Assembly: GCF_029784155.1 (NCBI RefSeq)
Contig: NW_026597155.1
Coordinates: 1-64,000 of the forward strand
Length of the DNA: 64,000 bases
Source: Uranotaenia lowii
Taxonomy: Eukaryota > Arthropoda > Insecta > Diptera > Culicidae
Direction of reading: 5' to 3'
Both the position numbers and the translations under genes were made by a program. This document shows, one piece after another, positions 21,652-31,231 of this stretch (positions are counted from its first letter, which is position 1; every line of letters starts with the position of its first letter). Below the pieces are notes generated by a model. That model searched no databases and was not told where the DNA came from. It worked only from the letters and a program-made list of their open reading frames with translations.

Positions 21652-23801
21652 TTTCCCGTTCGAGACTTCCGAGGATGGCTGTCGCAGAAGGTCGACGTCT
21701 TACCCGGATTCCCGCAGATATAACAGAATATCCGTTTCTCCTCCTTGCAGTTCCTCCACAGATGACCAGGTTTTCTGCAATTCCAGCAGTAGGCTTCTGG
21801 CCTGTCCGTGGTCCTTGCTGGAGCCTGAGCAACTTCCTTGCCCACCGTCTTCTTATCGTACGAGTTTGGTCCTCTGTGCCTATCATGGAATCTCCCAGTA
21901 ACCTCGTTGACTTCCTCCGTTCCTGAGTACTCCGAATAAGTGTGGTCAGAATTCTCGGCAGTCTCGATGTGGTGTAGATTTGGTTTTACTATGCCTCCCC
22001 GACAGCTTTGCAAAGCAGGATCGTTTGCATCGATTCGGTAGGCATAGTATTCCAATTTTCCCAAGCTATCTATATTCCTCAAGGATAACCTCGACCTGTA
22101 GTGCGGCCGCATGTTTTCAAAAATCACCTGGAATAAGCTACGCTGGCTCATCGGCTCCGAAAGAGTCATGTTCAACCTCTCGATCTCCATTTTAAAGGAG
22201 AGAAAGGTTTCGTTTCTTTGCTGCTTTCTTTCATGTATCTTCTGCCGGTTTCCCCAGTCTTTCCCAGGATTCCCATACATGTACCGAATACTCTCTTCAA
22301 ACTCCTGCCAGCTCGTGAACTCGTCTGCGTAACACAGGTACCAGTCATACGGTTCTCGCCTTAGGATTGTATGTACCCTTTGAAGCAAAACGTCCTCGGC
22401 GATCCTGTCCATCTTTGCTAATCTACGGACCTTAAGAAGAAAGTCCTCCAACGATCTGTTGCGTGAATCGCCATCAAAGGTCAGATGCCATTTCTCCATC
22501 CGTCTATCAGCGTTTTGGATTTCCGCATCACTGATTACCCGCTGTTGTCTGCTGCGCCTAACCTCAACAAACGCGTCTTCCTCTGAAGAACTGCCATCTA
22601 GTTCGTTTATTTGACGTCGATTTCTCGTCCTTCGGTCCTCCGACCAAGGGCCACGCTGAGCTCTGGGAGTTCTAAAATCTGATCTCCTCGGATTAATATT
22701 CATGAAACGATTTGGGAATTCCTCTTCACTGTCGTCTGGTGCTTGTCGGAATTGACTCTCAGAGTACCCACGTTGCTTCACCGGTTTCTGTTCTTCCCAT
22801 CTGTCATACTTTGGCTGGGGCCACTGGTTCTGCTGCGCTTGTGGATCTGACCTAGTCTGCTCTGATCCAATTTGTGGTAATTTTACCGACTGTCGTTTTG
22901 GGTTTTCGCTCTTATCACGCCACGTGTCTAACAGCTGCTGCTCTAGGTCCGCTATTCGTCTCAACAACGCCGCCGTATCCTGCTCGTTTCCGCTTTCCTG
23001 ATGCCCCTTTGGCTGCTTCGGAATAGCTCCTGTGCTGGGTCTAGCCTGTGACCACACTGTGTTCACGACAGGAGATGCTGTGTACTGACCAACGGGCCAA
23101 ACCGACGGTGCTGTGTAGTAGTTCAGGGTGGGCACCGAAAACGGCAACACCGGAGATGCATGGATAGGCTGAGGTACCGAGACATTCCCAAGTGAATGCT
23201 GTGTACCTGCAACCCCCATTACACCCCCACATGTTGGCGTTCCTGGTGCGAGAGGAGAAGTTGTCATAACAGGAGCGCTAATCTGAGGGGTGTTTCCCTG
23301 TGCCGTGTACTGATGACCTCGCGGTGATGTTTGACCCGTAGGTCTCTGCCTCGGATCTCGTTTAGACCTTTGAGGATCCCTATCCGACTCAGTCTCCGAA
23401 ACGCCTTTCTTCGACGATCTGATCGGACGAAATTTCCCCAAAACCAACCGAATATCGTTCGCCAATTCCCTGACCATCTCCTTGGCCGCTGAATCCGGAG
23501 CATGACATCTAAGAGTCCGTTGGAGGTAATGTTTAAGTCGAGAGTAACTAATCTCATCAGGTTTCTCCTCAAGCTTCTGTCTCAAATCGTTCACAATCCC
23601 TGCAATCCGGTCGAACTCTTGTTCGATTGTATACGGAGACGCATATTCACGATTCTCTTTCATATCGTCCTGGAAAAGCCTGCGCAGCAACCGACATTTT
23701 TCATCCAGATCACTCTCCATCGCTTTTACCTCGCCACGAATCAATAACTCGTAATTTACTTCATCGTTATTCAAATGGTCAACACGCGGGAAATTTTCCA
23801 T
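21648..23801 (-). CDS. Ty3/gypsy Gag polyprotein
   Basis: Gag builds the cytoplasmic virus-like particle and packages the element's RNA. I start it at the ATG giving MENFPRVDHL, for 717 residues. The frame stays open another 48 codons upstream, but that extension (rich in F, Y and I) is just the AT-rich leader translated. Residues about 1-130 are acidic and helical in composition. A long Q/P/S/T/R-rich middle follows. A capsid-like block runs from about W438 (WHLTFDGDSRNRSLEDFL) to about residue 600, with FTSWQEFEESIRYMYGNP matching the pattern of retrotransposon gag domains. Two C-terminal zinc knuckles lie at 672-685 (CWNCRKPGHLWRNC, canonical CCHC) and 693-706 (CYICGNPGKTSTFC), where the His is replaced by Lys. 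The stop TAG directly follows the frameshift heptamer. The frame is intact. Confidence 0.92.
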   Translation of the reverse strand: MENFPRVDHLNNDEVNYELLIRGEVKAMESDLDEKCRLLRRLFQDDMKENREYASPYTIEQEFDRIAGIVNDLRQKLEEKPDEISYSRLKHYLQRTLRCHAPDSAAKEMVRELANDIRLVLGKFRPIRSSKKGVSETESDRDPQRSKRDPRQRPTGQTSPRGHQYTAQGNTPQISAPVMTTSPLAPGTPTCGGVMGVAGTQHSLGNVSVPQPIHASPVLPFSVPTLNYYTAPSVWPVGQYTASPVVNTVWSQARPSTGAIPKQPKGHQESGNEQDTAALLRRIADLEQQLLDTWRDKSENPKRQSVKLPQIGSEQTRSDPQAQQNQWPQPKYDRWEEQKPVKQRGYSESQFRQAPDDSEEEFPNRFMNINPRRSDFRTPRAQRGPWSEDRRTRNRRQINELDGSSSEEDAFVEVRRSRQQRVISDAEIQNADRRMEKWHLTFDGDSRNRSLEDFLLKVRRLAKMDRIAEDVLLQRVHTILRREPYDWYLCYADEFTSWQEFEESIRYMYGNPGKDWGNRQKIHERKQQRNETFLSFKMEIERLNMTLSEPMSQRSLFQVIFENMRPHYRSRLSLRNIDSLGKLEYYAYRIDANDPALQSCRGGIVKPNLHHIETAENSDHTYSEYSGTEEVNEVTGRFHDRHRGPNSYDKKTVGKEVAQAPARTTDRPEAYCWNCRKPGHLWRNCKEEKRIFCYICGNPGKTSTFCDSHPRKSRTGN
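21651..21657 (-). promoter_or_regulatory. -1 ribosomal frameshift site GGGAAAC
   Basis: Reading on the minus strand, G-GGA-AAC in the gag frame fits the X-XXY-YYZ slippery rule. The gag stop TAG is the very next codon. Slipping back one base reads GGG-AAA-CTA and continues in pol. Downstream, GGGAAC (21630-21625) can pair with GTTCCC (21600-21595) as a possible stimulatory stem. The stem starts 20 bases after the heptamer, farther than the usual 5-9, so its role is doubtful. Confidence 0.8.
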
Positions 23802-24483
23802 TTTGAATTCAAATTTTTGGAAAAATTTGACCGTTTTACACTTTACAGATATATATATATAAAAAAAATTAAAACAATGAATAAAATGAATAACGAAATA
23901 AAAATAAATAAGTAAATAAGAAAAAAAATTAAATGGAAATAACAAAGTAAAAATGAAATAATTAAACTAGAAAAATAAAAATTAAATTGAATAATAAAAA
24001 CACAAGAAATTCAACAAATTTCTTTTCCTTATATTTGAGAAAATTCTCTGACAAACTTCAGCAGTTTTTTCAAAAACAACAGAAACTACTTCGTTTCTTG
24101 CTCGAAAATGGTGCACTTCAGCACACGAGGTTGTAAAGTTTTCCACTCTACGTAGATTTTAATGTCTTATCCGAAGATTACGGGTCTTGATCACGAAATA
24201 CTGTATAGTTTTGACTATACGCAGAATTAAACGATAGGCTTTAATTAAGCAGTGAGCATTTGCACACGCAACTGTATAGTAATTTACTATACGCAGAATC
24301 CTAAAAAAAATCTCAACGGTGAACCAAATAATGTATCCATATAACCTAATAGGAAGTTCAAAATTGAAAATGAAACCTAAGCGTACATAGTATATTTCGA
24401 AATTCTTTCTACAACAAAAACAAGTCTATTCAAACTACTGTAATTCTGCCAAATACCCGTAAATGCAGCCTTAGAAACCTGCA
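23802..24483 (-). other. Retrotransposon 5' leader with two related hairpins
   Basis: This is the untranslated stretch between primer site and gag start. It contains two hairpins, 24203-24220 (GTATAGT/ACTATAC, 4-base loop) and 24274-24292 (GTATAGTA/TACTATAC, 3-base loop). In the plus-strand reading each is followed by GCAGAAT. Paired hairpins in a leader could serve RNA dimerisation or packaging; this is inference. The part nearest gag is very A/T-rich, with an ATATATAT run. Confidence 0.6.
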
Positions 24484-24494
24484 GTTGGGCGCCA
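24484..24494 (-). promoter_or_regulatory. Primer binding site, Lys-tRNA type
   Basis: Four bases inside the 5' LTR the minus strand reads TGGCGCCCAAC. It is complementary to the ...GTTGGGCGCCA 3' end expected of a lysine tRNA. The gypsy group of insects commonly primes with tRNA-Lys. Only 11 bases match clearly; the next bases (TGCAGG) do not follow the expected tRNA. Confidence 0.75.
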
Positions 24495-24498
24495 AATC

Positions 24499-26549
24499 TG
24501 TAGCCGTAAACTGTCCGATCCGGTGCAAGCGTGTCGCTTATGCGCCACCCTGAGAAGGGACGACACACCAAGATTAATTTGCCCGGCTGAGACTCTCCAC
24601 AAGGCGAGTCCTTATAGCTCTTCCAAAAGGTAAGAAGGATCGAGACAGTTCGACTGGCCAAAATCAGCGGCCGATGAACTCGAGTTTAACTCGGCCAACT
24701 CACAAAAATATTCAAATTCTAGAAAGTTTTCCAAAAATCTCCCAGTAGAAATCCCTCATACCTGAAAAATAATCATCATAGGTCCACGAAACTACTCGGC
24801 ACCAGATGGCGACTGTGAGTGGAAGTTGCTAGAGCTAAAATTCTCAACATCAAAATTTAAATTCTACTCCGTTTCGCGTAGTGATGGAATTTCAAAATCT
24901 CCAATTAAAACTCTCAGACAGATAGGCTTAGTAGATAATTGTATTCAAACATCATAAATTGGGAGTTCATAGAAATATATTACTACTTTCATTGATAAGT
25001 AACGTGTAATTCCTTTCGCTAGCATTTAATCGATAAGTATGTACAGTATCATGATTCTTGGATCCTATTTCAGTTACTCCTTCTTATTCATTCTCTCTTT
25101 CTAGCCTACCTAACAGTGCGTGCGATTTCTAACTTTCTCTACTACTCCGTGCAGTGTATGCGTTCGGCTGTTCGGGCTCCGCGCCGATCAGCTACTCTCG
25201 TTCCAAATTCAGGGTCGTCCAATAGTTGTGGTACGAATGCATTCGATTTAATATTAACGTTTAGATCATGATCAAATTAAAGGGGTTTATTCAAGGCCGC
25301 GGCCGGTGCAAATTTGCATGTCGATACAGATGGTAATTTAGCAGTGGAATATTTTCATAGTTCAGTCAGCAAAACAATTTCGGATGATGCTTTCAAAACA
25401 ACATTTGCGACGAATGTCGCAGTAATATGGGCGTCGGATGTGGACGCGTACTAAATGAGGGGAAGGCAAAGACGAAGTTATTCAATAGTTTCGACTCACC
25501 ATGTGCGCTGCAAGGGATCATACCTCTCTCGGTGAACTTCTCCCGCTCGGCTCAACCTGCTGTAGGGAGGCAATGACGTCACTGCTGTTGGTTCGGATGC
25601 TGCTGATTGTCGGGTGGTTGTACTGCTGACGAGGCTTCGCTCCTGGTGTAGCAAACCGAAGGCGTCGTGGTGACGGGGTTTCCCGGGTGGTTACTTCCGG
25701 GCCTTTTCCTACCAAATGGGGTGGAGGGGGGCTTTCTGGCGTAGTGGTTCCGTGTGGTGGGTTCGTACTGGAAATCACGCCGTCGGCCCTCGAGGGAAAC
25801 TTCCGATGGTTAGCGGTTGGAGTCTCAAGCAATTGAGCACGTGATGACGGTGTGCTCGATTCCGGCGGTTGCCGGGCAATCTGGTCGTGCTTAGTAAAGC
25901 TTAGCGGGTGCTGGAAACTGCTGTTGGTGAAATAATGTGCCTTACGGCAACTGCATTAGCACTGACACGGGCACGGTTTTCACGCACGACTTTACCTGCT
26001 CTTTTTGTAAATCTTGCACGCACTTCGACCCTACTCTGAACTGTTACTGTGTAGCTTAATTGGATAGCTACACAAAAAGGAAAGAATTAATTTTTGATTT
26101 TGAAATCATATCACTATTTAGTACCTTCTTAACAGCAAAGGTTTAACTCGGTCGCGGTTAAATAAAAAGCCACTTCCATGCACAATCACAACCCAGATTG
26201 AAGTGATTTGTGGAGTGCAGCCTCAGATCAGGGCAAGAGATCTCGGTCGTTGACCTAAGCAGGAAATACGTTTTTCCCGAGCGACCTTTAGAAAACCTTC
26301 GGGATTCTGAATAATTAAGATCGTCGCTCGCTCATCAGCTGGACTTTGGATCTTGCCCTCTCAATCCAGACCTTATGAAACATTGTAAGGAAACGGCTTA
26401 AGGTGAATAAGCCACGGAAATCAATCTTCGAACATACGTTCGATAAAGACATCGAATCGAGCAGTTCCAATAGACTACTGTAAGGCGCCAAACCGATACC
26501 TTGAATCGGTTTGTGGAGATCGAAATTTTCAAATGGTGCAACTGCTACA
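24499..26549 (-). mobile_element. 5' LTR of Ty3/gypsy-type retrotransposon
   Basis: The 2,051-bp partner of 13208-15258, in the same orientation and with the same TGTAGC...GCTACA ends. It should contain the promoter for the genomic RNA. I could not confidently place a TATA box or start site on the minus strand. Apparent identity of the two LTRs implies a very recent insertion, because both copies are identical when made. Confidence 0.95.
25286..25291 (-). promoter_or_regulatory. AATAAA in 5' LTR
   Basis: Copy of the hexamer described at 13995-14000. In the 5' LTR it would be read through or lie upstream of R, depending on where transcription starts, which I cannot tell. Confidence 0.35.
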
Positions 26550-26553
26550 GGTT
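26550..26553. repeat. Target site duplication GGTT (second copy)
   Basis: It abuts the right LTR and matches 13204-13207, closing a 13,342-bp insertion at 13208-26549. Confidence 0.85.
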
Positions 26554-27078
26554 TCTGAAAAAAAGATCATTCGATGTGAAAAGATTAGTGACGATTGGTT
26601 ACAACTATTCAACACCGTCGTTTCACAAACATTTGGATGGATTTTAGATCAGAACCTACCTTGCTAGAATATTCTGCGAGCAGCAAACGGAATTCAATTC
26701 CTACGGGAATTGGAGCGAAACAACAAGTGTGTTGACAGCTTGGAGCACATGCAGTTTCATGTAAATGTCCTTTAGAACATGCATTCCCATTGAGTTTCTG
26801 CGTGTTTTGCACGCATTTTCATGTAAATTTCATTATAGTTGCAAAGATGCTATAGTCTTTTCCATATTTTTTTCAGAAATGATGCGGAAACGTAAATCCA
26901 CTTGTAAAGTAGGATTACATTTTTCTTTCTGTGTAGGGCGCAGGTTATTGTATTTATTAAATAAGATTGTTAATCTTCTATCATATAAAAAAAATCATTC
27001 AGTCTAAATTTCCTAAGCGAACTAATCGTAACTTTTATTTTTAATTTCACATTGTTTATTTTTCAATATTGTTAGAGC
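26554..27078. other. Right part of MITE-like target plus spacer
   Basis: Up to 26937 this appears to be the second half of the repeat split by the retrotransposon. The remainder is AT-rich with no feature recognised. Confidence 0.4.
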
Positions 27079-27339
27079 AAGTTCATCGGTGTTGGGAAAA
27101 AATTATAGAAATTTTGACACTTGTGGCACATATTGAAAACTTTACCATGCAAAAACATTTTCAAGATCCTCAATTCAGTTCGGCTTAAATTATTTTTACA
27201 ACCCGGGTTCTATTTTCGCATGCTGTGATGCAAAAATAGCTCGCCCATAGATCTTGAAAACAATTTTGCATGGTAAAATTTTTAAAAAGTGCTATAAGTG
27301 TTGAAATTTCTACCACTTTTTCCCAACACCAGTGAACTT
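27079..27339. mobile_element. Foldback MITE with about 90-bp inverted arms
   Basis: The left arm 27079-27168 and right arm 27250-27339 are imperfect reverse complements along their whole length. Shared blocks include GTGTTGGGAAAAA, TTACCATGCAAAA and TTTTCAAGATC. The spacer of about 80 bp holds its own small inverted repeat, TATTTTCGCAT/ATGCAAAAATA. Almost the whole 261 bp can form one hairpin. No ORF; the target duplication is unclear. Confidence 0.7.
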
Positions 27340-27597
27340 AGAAAATTGATCCGTACTTTTCTTCTGAAAACAAAACAATCCAACCAAATGTTTGGTGTTT
27401 ATTGACGTTTAACAACCCATGGCAAATAACATATACATACCTATCTGAAATTTAATTCCGATTCCAATTATCAGATTAATCAGAAATATGATGCAATTTT
27501 TATCAAAATACTGATCAAATACCTATTTAACCTATTCATCTTCTAAGCCTCTTAGCTAAAAAATTGAATATTTTCAAAATCCAGTAAGTATAGTTTT
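27340..27597. other. Unassigned spacer
   Basis: AT-rich sequence between the foldback element and the SINE; nothing recognised. Confidence 0.4.
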
Positions 27598-27827
27598 GTA
27601 GAGCATATTTTTTTTTTTTTTTTTTTTTTTTTGTTTCGATTATAGTCGTTTTACCATCCTTATGGCATTCGCGACTCTATCAACGTTGCAGTTGGCGGAT
27701 CGTTATTGAAAAACTTATCCTGTACAACTGTGTTCGATGTTTACTCTTGGGCTCGAATTTGCAGACATCGGCTCAGGAGACAACAGACTTGCCAACTGAG
27801 CTATATCACAAGCCCGTAGAGCATATT
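27598..27827 (-). mobile_element. tRNA-derived SINE with target duplication
   Basis: On the minus strand the insert begins near 27815. It has a perfect RNA polymerase III A box (TAGCTCAGTTGG, about 27794-27805) and a B-box-like ATTCGAGCCC about 45 bases later. It ends in a run of about 23-25 A (T 27608-27632 on plus). GTAGAGCATATT flanks it at 27598-27609 and 27816-27827, a 12-bp duplication typical of LINE-driven insertion. The length of about 206 bp and tRNA-like head fit a mosquito-type SINE. It is non-coding and mobilised in trans. Confidence 0.85.
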
Positions 27828-30384
27828 AAAATCTATCAAATGGATGGTTTCGCTTTGCTGGAAAGTGAACCAATCGTTGTAAACAAAACCGATTCAGGTT
27901 TTCCAGCTATTGATATCGTCAAATGGAAAAAATGATTTCCAATATATCAAGATGAGATCATATTAGTACTTGTCTTCAGAAAAAGATTTCATTTTAATTG
28001 TATTATCCTTACCCCACTATAGCAACAAACCAATGAACTAATGTTATCTTTTCTTCTTTTTGCAGGTAACTTTCAACTACAAGTAACAATTTCCATTTCA
28101 CAATAAGGTAATTATAGTATAACTGATGTCGATTCCAACATTTATCTCAACAGCAAAATTGTACATCTTAAAACAACAAAACTTTTTTTCGAATCACCAA
28201 ACAAGCACTATTCGAACTTTCAAGTCATACAGTTGGAGCTGAAGTAGAATGTCTGCTGGAAAAAAACTTTTCTCCAGCACCTGTTTTTCCAATCATAAAC
28301 TTAGACACGCAGCCAAGCATTCCCAATTCAAGACCTTTGATTTGCTGTCTGCTACTGCTTATCATTTTACAAAGAAAAAAAAATGGAAAAACAGAAGAAC
28401 AGAAGATGTGCTCTGCTGGACCATTTTGCTTTTTATAGCTCGATCACTTTGGAAAATTGCTTTCATCTGACTTAGTTTCGTTCGGTTTATTTCGCTTGCT
28501 TGGCCAGATTTATGCACCCTGTTTTTTTCTTCTATTTTATCCCGTGGAGAGGTTTCCTTCCAGCATTAAGTGGCCAGCAGCCGGAACGGGATTCCCATGA
28601 GTGGGGGATAAGGGTGAATGCAAGAAAAGTTTCACTTTACATTTTCCGTTTTCTTTTCCGGATTCGGTGCACGCCGGTGTGCTGTTGTTTCGCCTTTGCT
28701 TTGTTTTTTCCTCTCTTTTTTCCTGTGAAGACTTCCTGTGGCAAGTGTTTTCCCAGGTCAGTTTTCTGTGGCTCTTTGTGTGTGTCATTTTGATTGCAGT
28801 ACAATGCTTGCACCAATATTAGTTTTATTTGGAGTAATTCAACGGACGGACGACGACGACTGGAGTACTTCAGAAGCACTTTTTATGCTTAGCAGTCACG
28901 GTATCACGACTGCAAAGTACTTACCTACACGAGAAATGTGAGTGGGAGGAATGTTAGATATAAGTGTACCAGGAATTTGTTACCTAAAAGAGATTCCATA
29001 AAACAAGCTCACCGTCCCTCGTCGTTGTAGTCATCTCCTCAGGTGAGAAACATAATATGGAAAGAATTGTAATCGTTTAATCTACTTTGAGTTGGTACAC
29101 CCTCAAGGTGCTCTATGGCGAAGATTTTTCAATTTCAATTTGTTATATCTGAATTTCCAACAGACTTTTTTGCAAGCATATTTTTTGTCTTCCAGAGCAC
29201 CAGATTCCTCGCTCAAAATATATGTGAACTTTACTAAAAATTTATTAAAAAAAATTAACCGTATCTGCATGAGAAACCATTCAGAAGATTTGACCTTTTT
29301 TCAGAATAATATCTGAACATTACTTATGAAGTGGTTAGGTAGGTAAAGTGAGGAACTTTGAACAAATTCAACCTATTTATCATATTTAACCTAAGAAATG
29401 GTTGAAGCCAAGGCTGTGCGAACAAGGCGGGTTTAGGGGTTAAATCCCCACATGATGATATTTCCAAATCCAATTTTCAAACCTGGCCTGGTGACCTTTT
29501 CCAAGATTAATCTTCATCACCCTACCCCTTAGTTGTCACCGGCTGCTTTGAGAAACTGCTCTCCTACTAAAACAACCGGAAGCTGTAAGTTGGTCACTGT
29601 GCCATCTGTAGGACTGCCTGTCTGGCTGCCACCAACAACAGTAGCTAGGTACAAAAGCCAAACCGCAAACGGAAGTAATGAGTTCTGGTCGTGTGTGTGT
29701 GCGCCAACCAACTGCTTTGTGTGTCCTCAAACTCTTCCGGAAGTTCACTTCAACCGGGACTTGTCGTGTTGGCCATCGAGAAACCAACCGTCAGACAGGA
29801 GCAGCTGCTGCTCCCAGCTTTATTTGCGATGATGCACAACAATGTTTATTAGTTGAATAATTTAGTTTTCCACTGCAGTGCTTCTTCTATGTATGCGATG
29901 ATGTGATTGCACGGACGGATAAACTATTTACACTAACAATTCTCGGTAAGCTTATCGCGTTAACGGCCAGCGCTGTGCAATTGTTTTCCCTCTGCAAAAA
30001 GCTGCAGGGAATTTGTTTAACGATTTTGTTTGACGATCGTTTGCGGAATTACTGATGAGTTTCTGTTTTACAATAGTTTAGTTTCGAAACAGTTAAAAAA
30101 AGGAGCTAAAATTTTGAACAAACAATATAGATATTGATTGCGAGTGGCCCCAGAGAGCTTCAAACATGTTCATTTGCAAAAGCGTTCTTATTTCCAAAAT
30201 AAAAATAATTAAAGATTTTGTGATAATTGGTAAAAGTAAACGGAAGTGTTAAGAAATTTATCATGATTTTCGTTTGATTTTAAACTAGTGGCTCCAGAGA
30301 GTAGATACATCAATTTATCCATCTGGTTTTTTAAAAAAAATAGAAAATATATTAAAACCTACCAAATGTTCCATTGTCTTGAGC
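27828..30384. other. Unassigned sequence, partly GC-richer
   Basis: No gene was recognised. Stretches about 28500-28900 and 29510-29860 are richer in G+C and open on both strands for 60-100 codons, but without motifs. They could be single-copy intronic or intergenic host DNA. Positions 29405-29450 share TGTGCGAAC...TTTAGGGGTT with 57080-57113. The word GTGG(C/T)(C)CCAGAGAG occurs at 30144-30157 and 30288-30301, just before the satellite. Confidence 0.4.
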
Positions 30385-31231
30385 TGGACTCTGGAATCTG
30401 GACTCTGGAATCTGGACTCTGGAATCTGGACTCTGAAACCTGGAATCTGGCCTCTGGACTCTAGGCTCTGGACTCTGGACTCTGGACTCTGGACTCTGGA
30501 CTCTGGACTCTGGACTCTGGACTCTGGACTCTGAACTCTGGACTCTGGACTCTGGACTCTGGACTTTGGAATCTGAACTCTGAACTTTGGACTTTGGACT
30601 CCGGACTCTGGAATTTTGACTCTGGACTCTGGACTTTGGACTCTGGACTCTGGACTCTGAACTCTGGACTCTGGACTCTGAACTCTGAACTCTGAATTTT
30701 GGACTCTGGACTCTGGACTCTAGACTCTGAACTCTGGACTCTGGACTCTGGACTCTGGACTCTGGACTCTGGACTCTGGACTTTGGACTCTGGACTCTGG
30801 ACTCTGGACTCTGGACCCTGGACTCTGTACTCTGGAATCTGGACTCTGGACTCTGGACTCTGAACTCTGAACTCTGAATTTTGGACTCTGGACTCTGGAC
30901 TCTAGACTCTGAACTCTGGACTCTGGACTCTGGACTCTGGACTCTGGACTCTGGACTCTGGACTTTGGACTCTGGACTCTGGACTCTGGACCCTGGACTC
31001 TGTACTCTGGAATCTGGACTCTGGACTCTGGACTCTGGACTCTGGACTCTGGACTCTGGACTCTGGACTCCGGACTATGGACTGTGGACTCTAGACTGTT
31101 GACTCTAGACTCTGGATTCTGGACTCTGGACTCTGAACTCTGGACTCTGGACTCTGAACTCTGGACTCTGGACTCTGGACTCTGGACTCTGGACTCTGGA
31201 GTTTGGAATCTGAACTCTGGACTCTGGACTT

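Larger units (their letters stand above)
12832..26937. mobile_element. Older MITE-like repeat split by the LTR retrotransposon
   Basis: The left end CCTACACAG-TTAGAAAAAT (from 12832) and the right end at about 26913-26937, whose complement reads CCTACACAGAAAGAAAAATG, form similar inverted termini. Between them, outside the retrotransposon, lie only about 760 bp (12832-13203 and 26554-26937). Both parts contain CATGTAAA-type words. The simplest reading is a short DNA element that served as target for the retrotransposon. No target duplication was established for this outer element. Confidence 0.4.

Noticed and set aside
23802..23945. 48-codon N-terminal extension of gag
   Set aside because: Composition is the AT-rich leader translated (F, Y and I runs); the internal ATG at 23801 starts the protein-like sequence.
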